Source: Rhizophagus irregularis (Eukaryota; Glomeromycota; Glomeromycetes; Glomerales; Glomeraceae). Taken from it: a DNA stretch of 64,000 nucleotides. Position 1 is the stretch's first letter, and each line of letters begins with the position of its first letter. A program made the position numbers and the translations under genes. The DNA lies in NCBI RefSeq assembly GCF_026210795.1, contig NC_089438.1, positions 4,609,501-4,673,500 of the forward strand. Direction: 5' to 3'. Of the stretch, positions 11,689-24,330 are shown piece by piece. The notes beneath the pieces were generated by a model. That model was not told the origin of the DNA. It ran no database searches and saw only the letters and a program-made list of their open reading frames with translations.

Positions 11689-12645
11689 ATGAGCGATAAT
11701 TATAGATGTATGAATGCTATTCCAAATCAAAGATCAATAGCAAGTGAATTATATGACATATTAGATTTTTGGTTTAAATCTCATGTAAATGAATATTATC
11801 AGGAAGAAAAATTTGGTTATAAAAGAGAAGAAATTGACATAGAGGAACGAGAGGAACGAAAAACTGATGGAGAAATATCTTTTGATTCCTCAAAAATTAA
11901 AAGAAAATTCATACCAGTTCGTGCACCAAGTGTCGTTTGGCAATATTTTGAAAAATTATATGATGATAATGGCGTTCATTCCCAATCAAGATGTAATTTT
12001 TGTGGTAAAAATTATTCTGCAGGATGTGCTACATCTACCCTTAACTATCACTGGGAATGTAAACATAAACATTCAAAAGTTCAACCTGGAGGCACTAGAT
12101 CAATTGAGATGGCATTTAATAATTCTGAAAAACAAGTAAAATCGAAAGGCGGAGAACATTTAGGAAGTTCTGAAAAATGAGTAAAATTGAAGGGCGAGAA
12201 CATTTAGGAGTTCAACCTTGGGTACTGGATCAATTGAGATGGCATTTAATAATTCTGAAAAACAAGTAAAATCGAAGGGCGGAGAACATTTAGATTATTT
12301 AAGTGGACTTACTAATTGGGTAATTTTATTTAGAGAAGTGGATAGTACAAAAAAAGAAGAAGTCCAATAGTTTATCATTTCATAATGAAGTTGAAGAATA
12401 TTTGGCAGTTTCTATAGAATCTCAAAGCGTAAATCCCTGTGAATGGTGGAATACAATATCCAATTTTAGCAAAGATAGTTCGTGATTATATTTGTATAAC
12501 TGCAACGTCAGTTCCCAGCGAACAAGCTTTTTCAAAATCTGGAGAATTGATTAGCAAAAGAAATAGATTAGGTGATCATTCAATAGAAGCCCGCATGTGT
12601 TTAAATTCTTGGATAGCACTATTAGATAGTAATAAATGTATTTAG
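11689..12645 (+). pseudogene. hAT transposase remnant (BED finger plus dimerisation domain)
   Basis: The first part (11689-12180) has a BED zinc finger: W84..Y86, C102-X2-C105, H121 and H126/H128. The last part (12439-12645) has the hAT C-terminal dimerisation motif YPILAKIVRDY..ATSVPSEQAFSKSGELISKRN. The WW-N stretch normally preceding it is in another frame (WWNTI at about 12439-12455), so there is a frameshift. The catalytic middle (several hundred residues in hAT transposases) is missing; only about 260 bp remain. A roughly 80-bp segment is duplicated in tandem (12082-12161 and 12212-12293), and a TGA at 12178-12180 separates the parts. An inactive fossil; its TIRs were not found. Confidence 0.8.
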
Positions 12646-14225
12646 TTTTATTTTTAGTGATTATACAAATATTACGAATAAATAAAATTAGAAAATATTT
12701 TAAATTACGAGTATTATTATTTTTTTTTAACAGCAGCGCATACGTCTATTATGTTATACTAGGATCAGTACATAATTTAACAAAATACATAGAGGTGACG
12801 TCTAACAACGAAAACCCTATAGCTAACCAATCTAAATTACGAGTATGAATGTATTATGTTAATTACTTAATTGTTAAATACTTAATTGTTAATGAAATAA
12901 AAAAATAATTGATAAAATTTGCATCGGCCCCATCATCAACTTGAAATTATTAAGTTGAACCAAGCTGCAACTTAAATTTTAAGTTGGACCAGACCTACCC
13001 CATCAGTCGGTTCAGTCCGGTTTGGTCCAGCTTGGACTTAACAATATATTTGGCCATAATATACGGTATGTAATAGTAAAATTCATATTTATATTTTATA
13101 TTCATATACATTACACTAGTTGGTTAGTCAAATTTTGCATAGCAGAAATTACTAACCAAACCATTTTGCCAAAAGGTTCTATATTTGAAATTGTATTGAC
13201 GATACGTCTGATGTTGATTCAACCTCTACATGACTGTTAGTTGACAACTCGTAGGACTCTGAATTGAAAGTTCAATGAAAGAGAAATTGCTTGGGCTAGT
13301 GAAAATATCGTCTGTGTGGATTACGTAGTTCACGTGGTATATATGAAACTGGTTTGGAGAATGTTAGGGATAGTTGTTGTTGAGTGTTATCTGTACGTGC
13401 TATCCGGTATGTTTACTTGTTATTCTCTCTTTTGTACTTTTCGTCTTAAACAAACTCAGGTAACCTGACTAAAAATTGTCTCGTCGTTTATGATAATTAC
13501 TGTATTTTATGATTTATCTATCTTAGATTATGCGCAACCAAACGTTGAATTTGCCCAATCGCGCCAAAGTGAGAGGTTTTAGTGGTTTCATGATTTCAGT
13601 AGATTTATTATTTCTGATAAAATTTTGGGTCTAAAGGCACGTGAGATAAACTAAATGATTTTTCTCCAAATTCAAACAGGTTATTTATGGTCGCTCGTGA
13701 CCATTTGATGATAACGTTCGGGTGAAATAACTGATATACCCTATAATTATGTAACTGGATGTTGAACGAAATTGATAATTAAATAATTAATGAGAGATAA
13801 CTCACATGGTGGATTTAATAAATATTGAAACAATTGTATATTTTGGAATTATAATCAATTAGTCAATAAGTTTTGCGGTAAAAAAAATAATATTTTCATC
13901 AGAACTACTCATATTATTAAAAACATTAGTTTTGATTTGCGTAGGCATAACATATTGGACATTTGACTTTTTTCACCGTTTTTAGCTCGACATATCTTAA
14001 GGCCAACTACAGTATTACTAAAATCGACGTTAGGGTCTATATATATATTTGATCTATGGATAAGATTTGTTGCGACAGTTAATCAATTACAGATCCAAAT
14101 ATCCACTTTTTCCATTTTTACTATGCAATACATTGTATATTGTATATATCATTTTGAAATGTACTAATTATATAGTGGATATTGGAACAGTGGAATTGTG
14201 GAAATGAAAATTTATTTTTTACACG
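12646..14225. other. Intergenic, no supported gene
   Basis: Contains a GGACC/GGTCC-rich patch at 12935-13030 (AAGTTGGACCAGACC, TTTGGTCCAGCTTGGAC), possibly an end of the hAT element or another MITE. The rest shows nothing recognisable. Confidence 0.35.
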
Positions 14226-14465
14226 TTGATCTCTTAGTGTAGGTGCTGGATTATCATGGTGATTTGTTAGGTCTTCTCTTTGTTGTGTGGGTTGAGTGAG
14301 GTGTGTGGGTGAATGTGTGTGTATTCCTTCGCTCTTTTCCTTTCCCTTTCCTCTCGTTCTTTCCTTCCTTATCACTTTCCTTTCCAAAGTCCTTATCAAT
14401 GTTGTTGCGTCTCAACGTTTGGTGATCAGGCGGCAAGAAGTTTTTTTAATATTTGGCAACAATAG
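14226..14465. repeat. Dispersed repeat copy B (unexpanded, inverted)
   Basis: Inverted copy of the repeat at 8975-10110. GT-rich sequence (14276-14323) corresponds to the CA-rich border of copy A, and 14395-14460 (AACATTGA..GATCA..AAACTT on the other strand) to its left border. The purine tract between them is only about 75 bp here, mixed and not periodic, against about 1 kb in copy A. The short reading frames across it are not genes. Confidence 0.7.
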
Positions 14466-15370
14466 ATGGATCGTAAAATAGTCACCCATGTATATCAATT
14501 TAGCATTTTACTAAATAATATCCAGGTACAAAATAAAGTTTTTTTTTTAAATCTTTAAATGCCTTTTTTTTATTATAATTTGAGAAGTGTTTTCGTTACC
14601 AAATAAGACGTTCAAATAAATGAAAAATATTATTTAGCTATGGCTTTTGCTACATTGGAAAGCATATTATAAATTTATAATAAAAGTAAAAAAAAAAATT
14701 AATATAAGCTAATAGCTATAAATCCTCGTTACCTACCCCACTATTTCACTGAAAATATAATTTATTTTGTTTCAATAATCTAGATTAAAGTAAATTAGTA
14801 AATTAACGTTAGTAGAATTTATTGAAAAGATTCATAACTATTAACAAGTTAATTCTTGTTTCTTATAATTGAAAGGTGAATACCATCTATTTATTTCGTC
14901 TTAAGAAAAAGTAAAAAAATCAAAAAAAAATTGAAATCGCGTAAAACGTTATTCGTTACACACGTTACACAAATTTGATGCTCACCGCATTTAATTATGT
15001 AGATTTTTAAGGATTTTTCCGTCAACCCTCATAAATATTAAACGGGTAAAGACGGATATTATCCGTTTTCACCCGGTTGTAACCTAAGTGAACGATCCTA
15101 GTGGATCACAGAAATTCTAGAAATTGTTCGGAGAAATTTTTTTTTTTCGGATGATCCCCTGAATTATGTAACTTACAGTACATTATGCATCCTGTTACAA
15201 TTATTATACTGTAATTTGCGGCAGACTTTGACAATTCAATGTTCTAATGTAAATAAATCTGTTATTTATTACACACGATAATTAAAAATAAAATACATTA
15301 ATTAAAATTGACTATTTTATATATGTCTAGACTTCAATCCGTTCTTTTTATTTCTCTGTTTTTTTTCGAA
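14466..15370 (+). promoter_or_regulatory. Upstream region and leader of Kelch gene 2
   Basis: Mostly AT-rich spacer. An imperfect palindrome (CGGGTAAAGACGGATA / TATCCGTTTTCACCCG) lies at 15043-15077. The last about 55 bp (TATATATG, CAATCCGTTCTTTTTATTTC, TTTTTTTTCGAA) match the leader of Kelch gene 1, so a shared promoter is likely. An in-frame ATG at 15308 would add 21 residues, but the ATG at 15371 aligns with the paralog's start. Confidence 0.45.
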
Positions 15371-17152
15371 ATGAAACTTTTCAATAAATTAATTCGTATA
15401 TTAGAAATAATTTTTTATTTAATTAGTTTTCAAATTAATGTTATAAATTGTCAACAATATGTACCCATGAAAAGAGCTTTTCATACGGCAACGTTGGTTG
15501 AAAAAAAAATATATTTTCTTGGAGGGTTTACAGAATTATCAATATATACTAACGATTTTTTTACTCTTGATGTTTCAAAATCATTTAATCAAAGTGAAGG
15601 ATGCCCATTTGAAGATTTAAATCATTTAAGTGCTAGTGTAGTACCAGAACATAATAGAGCGACTACTTCAGTTGGTGGTCTATCAAATGATACATTTTTC
15701 TTATTTGGTGGAGATATGGGAAGTCAATCTAAGTATGCTAGTGAAATATTACAATCATTTAACACCTCAAAACAAGTATGGCAATACGTTACAATTAATT
15801 CTGGTGAAGAACCTTTAAGGAGAACATCAATGAACGCTGTCACAGATAATAATGGCAAAGTATATCTTTATGGTGGTGTAAAAGAGCTTGTTCCTATACA
15901 ATATTTTAACTCTATGGACACTTTCGATACAGTTAACAAAATTTGGTTTAGTATTGACTTTGATATTACGTTAACTCCAAGAGATGGTTATACTGCTACT
16001 TACATACCTGAATCTGGTGTTATTATTTACATTGGAGGCTTTGGTAGACATTTTTACCCTTATATCACATCAGGATTATTAGATATGGGCAATGTAAGTC
16101 AGTAATTTCTTAAATTTTTTTTTTTTTTAAATAACAATTATAATTAATTAGTTGATTTTATCTCTTTTATAGATAGATATTTATGATACAGTAAGGAATA
16201 ATTGGAGAAATCAGGTATGTAATTACATAATGTTCAAATTTAGAAAATGATATATTTTAATAAATATTATTCTTACTTAAAAAGCCAACGAAAAATCCAC
16301 CAAAAAGTAGAGTATTTCACACAGCTGTATTAAGTAAGTAATGTAGTCATTGATTATATTTTTATGTAATTAATTATTTTATTATTTTTAATATGCTAAT
16401 TTAAATGTTTCATTTTTTTGGAATATTTAAAAGCAAACGATAAAAGAATAATTATATTTGGCGGCGCTGATAATACTACGAAACATCCAGCAGAGACTTA
16501 TTATGAAGTATTAGATGTGAATACATACCAATGGTATCATAGTAATAAAGATATATACATTAGAGCTCCTTATAAAGGCCATACAGCAACTTTAGTTGAC
16601 GATCATATGCTTATTGCTTTCGGTAAATATAACTATTTTTTTATTTTTGTCCAGAACGAAAAATATGACTGTTTACTGTACAAATTTGTGTTACCCCTGT
16701 AATGACCTTTCACCTTCTTTCCGTTCAATTTTCTTTTTTGAACGAATTGCTATGCTTCTCTTCCTTTTTCGAGTATGTTACACTGTCTGCACCATTTTCA
16801 CCCCGATATATATATTTTTACCTTGAACTTATAATTCACTATGATTGATATATTTTTAGGGTTCGTTTATACAAAAGAAGGTAATGTTCTTAGTGATGAA
16901 ATCTTGATTTATAAAATTGGTAATTATGCCGATTTTGATCAGGTAGAAAATTTAAGCCAATCACCTTCGGGACCCCCTGCTACAGAACCACCTGCTATGA
17001 AACCTTCTCCACAAGATACAAAACATATTAAGTTGGTAACAATAATAGCTATCATTAGTAGTATACTTGGGTTTATTATTATTATAATAGCTGCATTTAT
17101 AATATATAAAAGATATAAGAAACATGCTAAAAGTATTTTATTTATCGAATAA
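15371..17152 (+). CDS. Kelch-repeat type I membrane protein (paralog 2)
   Basis: Paralog of the gene at 4373. Exons 15371..16093, 16173..16214, 16285..16333, 16434..16622 and 16860..17152 give 431 aa; exons 2, 3 and 4 are 42, 49 and 189 nt in both genes, with identical phases. It has a signal peptide (RILEIIFYLISFQINVINC), Kelch motifs (HTATL..IYFLGGF, RDGYTATY..IIYIGGFG, RIIIFGGAD, GHTATLVDDHM), a proline-rich stalk (SGPPATEPPAMKPSPQ) absent from paralog 1, one membrane segment (IIAIISSILGFIIIIIAAF) and a short basic tail ending SILFIE. The tail end and membrane segment are conserved, which points to a membrane-anchored ectodomain. Ligand unknown. Intron 4 (237 nt) is longer than in paralog 1 (102 nt). 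Confidence 0.88.
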
Positions 17153-17394
17153 TTATTATTAGAAAAAAATTTGTTCACCTATTTAACCTAATATAATAGA
17201 CGATTTTAAAATAAGTATAGACGATAGAAATTGCGTCTCTATCATATGAATAATAAAGTATTTCATTTACCAAAAAAAAAATAAAATAAAATAAAATAAA
17301 ATTGCGTAACTACACGACATTTTAATAATCCCTGTCGCACTAAGCATACTAATTTTAAAAATTGAGAGTTTATAAATGACCGGGGATCTTTGTT

Positions 17395-17582
17395 TACCTA
17401 TTTCCCGGCCTCATATAGATAGCCGGGAAATTACTAATTTTAGTTTAAAATAGTTAATATTTAATGTGTGGCACGCTCCAGGGGATTACCCATTTATTTC
17501 ATGAAAAGGAGAGCATTAGGGTTTTTTTCCCTTCGGGAAAAAAAACCCCTATTATTCCCAATTCCCTATGAAATAAATAATA
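17395..17582. repeat. Foldback repeat, family copy 1
   Basis: Two hairpins: ATTTCCCGGC / GCCGGGAAAT (10-bp stem, about 17400-17432), and a larger one in which ATTTATTTCAT / ATGAAATAAAT enclose GGGTTTTTTTCCC TTC GGGAAAAAAAACCC (about 17493-17578). The blocks TTTCCCGG, CTAATTTTAGTTTAAAATAG and ATTACCCATTTATTTC recur in the same order at 56.39-56.62 kb, so this is a dispersed family. Confidence 0.65.
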
Positions 17583-18118
17583 TAAATTCAGATTCAGTTT
17601 CTAATAAATTGGCTACATTAATAATTATTACCGATATCAAGTTATCCTTTTATATGAACAAAGATCCGTGATTGGTTTGAACGTGTGTTGTTTAATAATC
17701 GTGCGCCGGTGTTGACGGGTAAAGTGTCATATCGATATCCTCGATGAAGGATTTGAAAGACATAATAGAACAATAACACATACATTAAAAAAATTTTATT
17801 AGTCAATTTTTTTTGCCAAACGCGCCAATATCTTGTTCGATTTCAATATCCTTTCAAAAATTAGGGCTACAGGTAGAACTAGGGTTTGAGTCAGAACGAA
17901 TAGAGCGAAGTCAAGAACTTTTTTGATTAGAAGAGAGTTAGTTCAGTTTGAGTCAAAGTACGGGTCAAAAAAAAAAAAAATTTCTCGTACCGGAAGTGTA
18001 GCAATCACTTAAAAATGCTGTATTAAGTTGTAGTTATGCTTAATTTCAGCCAAGTTCGTAATGCTGGGTCAAATTTTTTTTCACAATATATCACGTGATG
18101 CTACATGAGATTATTATT
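17583..18118. other. Intergenic, nothing recognised
   Basis: AT-rich spacer ending at the target duplication of the next transposon. No gene or repeat family was identified. Confidence 0.35.
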
Positions 18119-19732
18119 TGAGAAAACTTAACCTAGACCGGGGGTTTAGGCTTCTTATCCTAGACCTAGAGGGTCCACAGACCTCTTATCTTAGACCTTG
18201 TGGCACAGCTGATCATTATCAGCCTCATTTGTTTATTTACCACCATTTTTTTTTTCACACGAAATAAACGCTACGCTCACTCTCTTTCTTACGATTATAT
18301 AAAAAACAAGTATTGTATGGAAACCGATGTATGTATGTATGGTGTTACAAACTGTTACATGTATGCTATGTATGGTAATGATTTCGTACATGTATATTTA
18401 TCTCGAACCAGAAAATAAAGTATGACCGTATGATTGTATAAACAACATTTTTTTCACATGATTGTGACTTGGCTCTTTTTTTTCTCAAATTTTTTGAAAC
18501 GAAACTATGTTTATTTTTTTATTTTTTTAACAGATTTCTGGTAAGTGGTAAGAGTTTTATTTAAATTTACTTTTAAAAACGATATTAACCCGTTTTTTTT
18601 ATTTCTTCTTAATAAATGTGTAGTTGTAATGACGCGATGTTAATGACATTTTGAAAAGACTAGCACCTTATTTTTTTAGGGTTCAGAGTTTCCTTTGGAA
18701 CGGAACTATTAAGGTAAGCATCTTTGGGTTGGTATAAAGTGGTTAACGGCATTATGAAAAAACATTAATGCCTTTTTTCCTGTTTTTCCGATTTTAAGTC
18801 ATTTGTTGGGAATTTGAAACAAATGTTTTAAAGAATTTTCGGGTAACTTTTAGTGTAAGAAGTTGTTTTTTCTTCCAGCAACATTATGGATTTTTAAGGA
18901 ATTGCATGTATTCCTCTTTAATGGTAATTGAAGAGAAAAGATTCTTTTTATAAGAGATTTCAAGGCACATGTAGAAGTTATCATTTCTTTTAGTGATGTC
19001 ATTAATATTATTAATATTTCATTTACCTTTATTGTATTAGATTGTTGGCGTATTAAATAAAATTTTTTTTTCGATATATTCTTGTATATATATAGTAATA
19101 TATTAAATTTAGTTACATTAATTGATAAGACGTCATTGATGTGTTACGAGATCAGATTTTATTGTATCGATCTAATATAAATAAATGAATTTCCAATATT
19201 TTTGACATTTTTCGCACTTAATTTGATCTGGGAAAAAGGTTAGTAAATAATTTACTTACGGAAAATGTCTGTTTCAGGAAAAAATATTTTTGGGGGTGTG
19301 AAAGTATTTGTTTGCTGATTTATTAACTATCTAATCAAATAGTAATTTATGTAGATAATTGAAAAATTTCCCGCAAGTTAACAATTTAAATGAAAATTTC
19401 CTGCAAATGGGTGGTCCAATCTGTTAGGGATGGGAGTTAATTGAATCTTCAGAATCTCAAATAGTAATTAGGCACTTTGATGGTATATTTTTTTAATTGA
19501 GAATTTTTTTATTTAACTATAATTGGGTTTTTTTCACGTTAAAACGATTAATAAAACTAATTTTTATTCCTTTTTTATCTTTTTAAACCATGATTTAGCT
19601 TTTTAAGTTAAATTCATAGAACTAGTACATACAACACGTAACATTCATTTTTTTAAAAAATTTTGTAACGCGTTTTTTTCAGAATACACTTTTTAAAACA
19701 TAATCAATCTTCGATTAATCGCAAGCTTCATA

Positions 19733-22700
19733 ATGTCTTCGATTATTGAACTTTCGGATATAGATGATTATAATGAGAAAGACTTAATTAAAATGGTAAG
19801 TAAATGTTATTCAAATTATATTATTTTATTAAAGAGAAAATTATTAAAAGCTAATAAACAAAAATAGAGAGAGAATAATAGTGATAGCGAAAACGAATTA
19901 GAAAGCGAAGAAACATTAGCTTTCTTTACTTCTCAACTGCGAGTTCCCAAAGTTATATATACAACTGTTCCTATAGAATATCCAGATACATCTTCAGAAG
20001 GAGTTGCAACCGTTTACAATGTAACTGGATGGAAAAATCATACAGACGCGTTTTCAGATGTAAGTATATATTATTTACCTTTAATTTAACAACAAGCTAT
20101 AGATCTTTAACTATAAATACTTTTTATTACAATGTAGATTCAATATTCAACAAATGGTTCAGGCGGTACCACAAATATTCAAGAATGCCCTTTTTTTGGA
20201 GGAATACCCGTTAAAAAAAATCAAAGAAAATGCCAAGGAATAAAGTTTTGTCAGTTCACTGATCCTGAACTTGTTAATCAAGAACACTGTAGTGTTGATT
20301 TTGATTCTGAAATTTTTCAACATTATACACAACAAAATAATAATAATACTAAAGAAGCTAAGACATATACGTAAGTTTACTAATTATTGTTAATTTCAAA
20401 TGTATAAAACTTATTTTAATTACTTCCAAATTTTTACTAGTTTATTTTTGGCAGCAAAAGATACTCCTTGTAATTTCAAAAAAGACAATATCCCATGCAA
20501 TGGAGGACCTCATATTGGAAGAATAACTAATTATCAAACAAATATTGTATCATATTTTATCGGTTGCAACAAATACAAACAAGGTGATAAGTGGCATCGA
20601 TATATCAAAATAAAACAAGATGAAGTTGATATTTCATTACTTCAAAGTCTATTCACAGGTTCTGCATCTGTAAGTATTATTTATTTCTCATTATTATTTT
20701 TTTTGTCAAATTGGAAATTATAAGCAATTGCAGATAGCCATTTATTTTATATCTTTCTATTTTTAAAATTTAAAAATTATTCAATTATTTAGGTACAAGA
20801 TACAGTAAAGTGTAGTATGATACTTTCTAAAAGTTGTAAACGTAAAAAATGTGGTAATTATTTAAATTTAATTATACTATTAAATTTATTTTAAATCATA
20901 ACTAAATCTCTTTTATTTTAAGATATGCCACATACACATAATGGAACTATTGTCCGTGGAGAAATAATTGACAAACCTTGTCAAGTGCGCTTTATCAAAT
21001 TTATTCCTTATGATATTGTCAAATGTCCTTTTGTAGCACTTGTATGTGTAGGAACACATAATCATCCACCCCCAGCACCTGAGAGGATTCCTTCTGGAAT
21101 TAAGAATAACTTAGAATCTTTAATTACCCAAGCTATTCAACAAGATGATAATGTTACTTCAAGATCAATATTGTCAGGTATAAAATATTAATAAGATTAT
21201 TATTTATCATTATCAATTAATAATTAATTTAGTTTTGATATATTAAACTAATAGGAAATCTACTCAGTGCTTATTTTAATAAAGAAACATTGGCAGAAGT
21301 TCATGTCTCTCTCAATAATATAGACAAATTACGATACTTAGTAGGAAAAGCATACAAGACCTTGCATCCTTTTGGACAAGGAGTTATAGGAATTTATCAT
21401 GATATATTAAATCCCAAATCAGATTTAATAAATTATGTTCGCAAAATTGGTAAATTTTTTAAAATTTTATTATGCATTTTATTTAAATTACTCATTAATA
21501 ATAACTATTATTTTTAGATCTTTATTCAAATAATGGCCAAGTAATTATTACTTGTATGCTTGATAATCAAGCTAAAAAATTAATTACACTTGATTATTTT
21601 CAAATTGATGTCAGCTTTAAACGAGTAAAAGGAGAGATAAATGAATTTGAAATTAACACGTATGATTCCAAACATCACCTGAGTAAGTGAAATTTTTATT
21701 TAAATTAATCCCATCATGTATTATAAATGATATACATTAATGATGTTACTAACCATAGTTTTTTTTTTTAAGTATTGTCATTTTGTCGTATATTTACTAA
21801 TGTTTTTACTGCTGAAGGGTATCATAGGTTATTCTCATCTTTATTCCAAATAATTCGTGAAGTAAGTGGTCAATCTATTCAATTTCGACATATTCATGGA
21901 AGTGGTATTGGATGTATTCTGGCTGATCTGGACGCTGCACAGGCTAAGGGGTTAGGATTAGCATTACATGATTTGGATCACGAAAAAAGTTGGGAAACAC
22001 ACTTGACATTTATTTTGAAAACATGCCTTGTACACTTTGAAAGGTATTTATAAATTTATTGAATAGTTATCTCTTTTACTTTTAATTTAATTAATTTATT
22101 TTTTTTTTAGAAATTTATTTCATAAAACATTTACTATAAGCACGAAAAATTTAATACGACAAATTCCTAATGCAACTAGTAAAGAACAAGTTCATGATCT
22201 TCTGCAACAAATAGAAGATACAAATGATGAAGGAATAAAAGGTATATTATTTATTTATTTTAGAAGTTTAAAAGAATTAATATAAATTTTTAAAAATGTT
22301 TTTTCTTATAGAATGGTTGAATTATTATCGACAATCATATGTTTTATCTTCCTTAAATAAATACGTTTCAAATGTTGATCATGAGATTTGGAATAAAAGT
22401 GGATCAGATACTAATAATGCTGAAGCGGCCCATTCCATGGCTAACAGAGAAGGAAAGCAATTGAAGTTATTATCAGCCATTTTAAAGTTAGTTTAAGTTT
22501 TTTTAATTACCAAATTACATTTAATATTATGAATATTATGTATTAATTATAAATAATTTAAAGAGGAAAAAGGTACGATGCAAGGTGTTATACAACGATT
22601 GAAGTTCATGACAAAAATGGAGTACCTTACACTCATAGAGACAAAAGTGATGTTAAGAGATTACAAAATTCAATTGTACGCAAAAGTAAGTAAAAACATT

Positions 22701-23078
22701 ATTTATCAATTAATTTATTTATTTATAAAAATTTTTAAAATTTTTTTATAATATATAGCATCTCGTATTCAAAAGAATAAAGTATCTCTTAATGATAAAT
22801 TACCCAAGTCATCAAAAAAAAGAAAATTATCACCTTCTAATAGTAGAACACCTATTAGATCAAAGGAAAATCATGAAAGAGCTGAAAATATTTTATCAGA
22901 CAATGAAGAAGAAACATTTTCTAAAGAGATTCATAAAAAAAATCTCGAGTTAGAACTTAAAGAGAAGGAAATTATATTAAGGGAGCGTGAAATTAAAGCA
23001 CGAGTAGCTGAGGCTGAAGCACGAATGATGGAAGCTAAAGCCGAAGCATTAGAAATAGAAAATCAACAAAAACGTTAA
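19733..23078 (+). CDS. Intact DDE (MULE-like) transposase with zinc-finger domain, 13 exons
   Basis: Exons: 19733..19795, 19868..20059, 20138..20370, 20441..20669, 20793..20853, 20923..21177, 21255..21449, 21518..21682, 21773..22043, 22111..22241, 22312..22486, 22564..22685, 22759..23078; 803 aa with no stop. All introns are GT..AG, 69-123 nt. A Cys/His-rich region with CPFVALVCVGTHNHPPP resembles a WRKY-GCM1-type finger. The core gives candidate catalytic residues D~440 (FQIDVSFKR), D~516/518 (CILADLDAAQAKG) and E~636 (NNAEAAHSMANREGK). The C-terminus is an Arg/Glu/Ala coiled coil (LELKEKEIILREREIKARVAE). Similar proteins occur in fungal genomes as MULE-like transposases; the subfamily is not certain. 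An in-frame TAG at 19865 lies in the 72-nt first intron and matters only if that intron is retained. It probably mobilises its own element. Confidence 0.8.
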
Positions 23079-24090
23079 AAAAAAATATATTTAGATTTTT
23101 TTGTTAAATTTATAATAATACGTTTATAAATCATAATAAAGAAAATATAAATTGCGTTTACAGTTCTAATACATGAAAAAAAATTTTTTTTAAAAAAAAA
23201 TCAAAAACGTGAAGTAGTCAGTAGGGATTTTTTTTTATAAAAATTTCCGAATTCAATGTATAGTCACGTGAAATTTTATTTTCATACATACATACGTTTT
23301 CTCTAATTATATAATTTAATAAAAAAGTATGTATGTATGAAAAGTACACCGTATACCATACATTGACCACCATACATACATACATAGGAATCCATACAGT
23401 ACATGTTTCCGTCACACCCCTTTCTTACCCTGCTCTTTCATTTGGTTTTTTTCTTTATTTTATTTTTCTACACAAATTTTCTTTTTTTTTATAATAAATA
23501 TTTTTTTATTACCATTATTTTCATAATAGTGTTTATTAGAACAATAAAAAATCTTTTTTATCAAAAATTTTAAATCTAATAAATACAAAGTGTTCTTTCT
23601 CTAATAATTACGCTTTAACACTTGCAATAGGTAAGTTTATTCTGGTTTCTTTGAGTTTTGGATTAAATTATTACGGTATGTATTGTTTGAAACTTCTTTC
23701 AACTAAAGTTTGTGATTTTACTAACATGTACGTGCTTTTTGTAGATTTTCATGGTATAATTTTAGCATTCTGATTAAATTAATTGGCTTTGGTTGGTATG
23801 TTGAAAATAAAATTGTTTGAATACTCGTATTTACAAAATTTCAATGGAAATTTGTGAAATACTATTTTCACTTTAATAATTAATAATGGTATTTTTTTTA
23901 ATACAAGGTTATTTTGTAAGGAGAGAATAAATAATAATATAATAGATAATTCTTTACCCAGTTGTCAAATATTTGATAAACATTTCTAATATTTGGTTTA
24001 GTTTAATTTTTTGTCATAAAATATTCCAAGAAAAATGCTCATACTTCTTTAATAAAAAAATTAATTTAAAAATCTCGAAAAATTTCTATA

Positions 24091-24330
24091 AATGTTACGC
24101 GCGTATTAGCGTATAAGTATTATAAAAAAATTTATGAAAATTTCTAAGATAAAAATGTTACGCGCGTATTAATGTATATATTATAAAAAAAAATTTAATG
24201 CTGATAAAAATGTTACGCGCGTATTAATGTATATATTATAAAAAAATTTATGAAAATTTTTCTAAGATGAATGTTATGGGTATACAGTACATCGTGAAAA
24301 ATTTTCTAAGATAAATGTTATGCAAAAATA
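24091..24330. repeat. Tandem repeat inside the right end of the MULE-like element
   Basis: About four units of 50-70 bp, each with AATGTTACGCGCGTATTA (last unit degenerate), then TATATTATAAAAAAA and TTATGAAAATTT, TCTAAGAT. Three units keep the rare ACGCGCG core in otherwise AT-only DNA. Possible subterminal binding sites for the transposase. Confidence 0.7.

Noticed and set aside
19865-19867. Nonsense codon in the 18-24 kb transposase
   Set aside because: The TAG is the acceptor of a 72-nt intron with a consensus GTAAGT donor; removing it keeps the frame.
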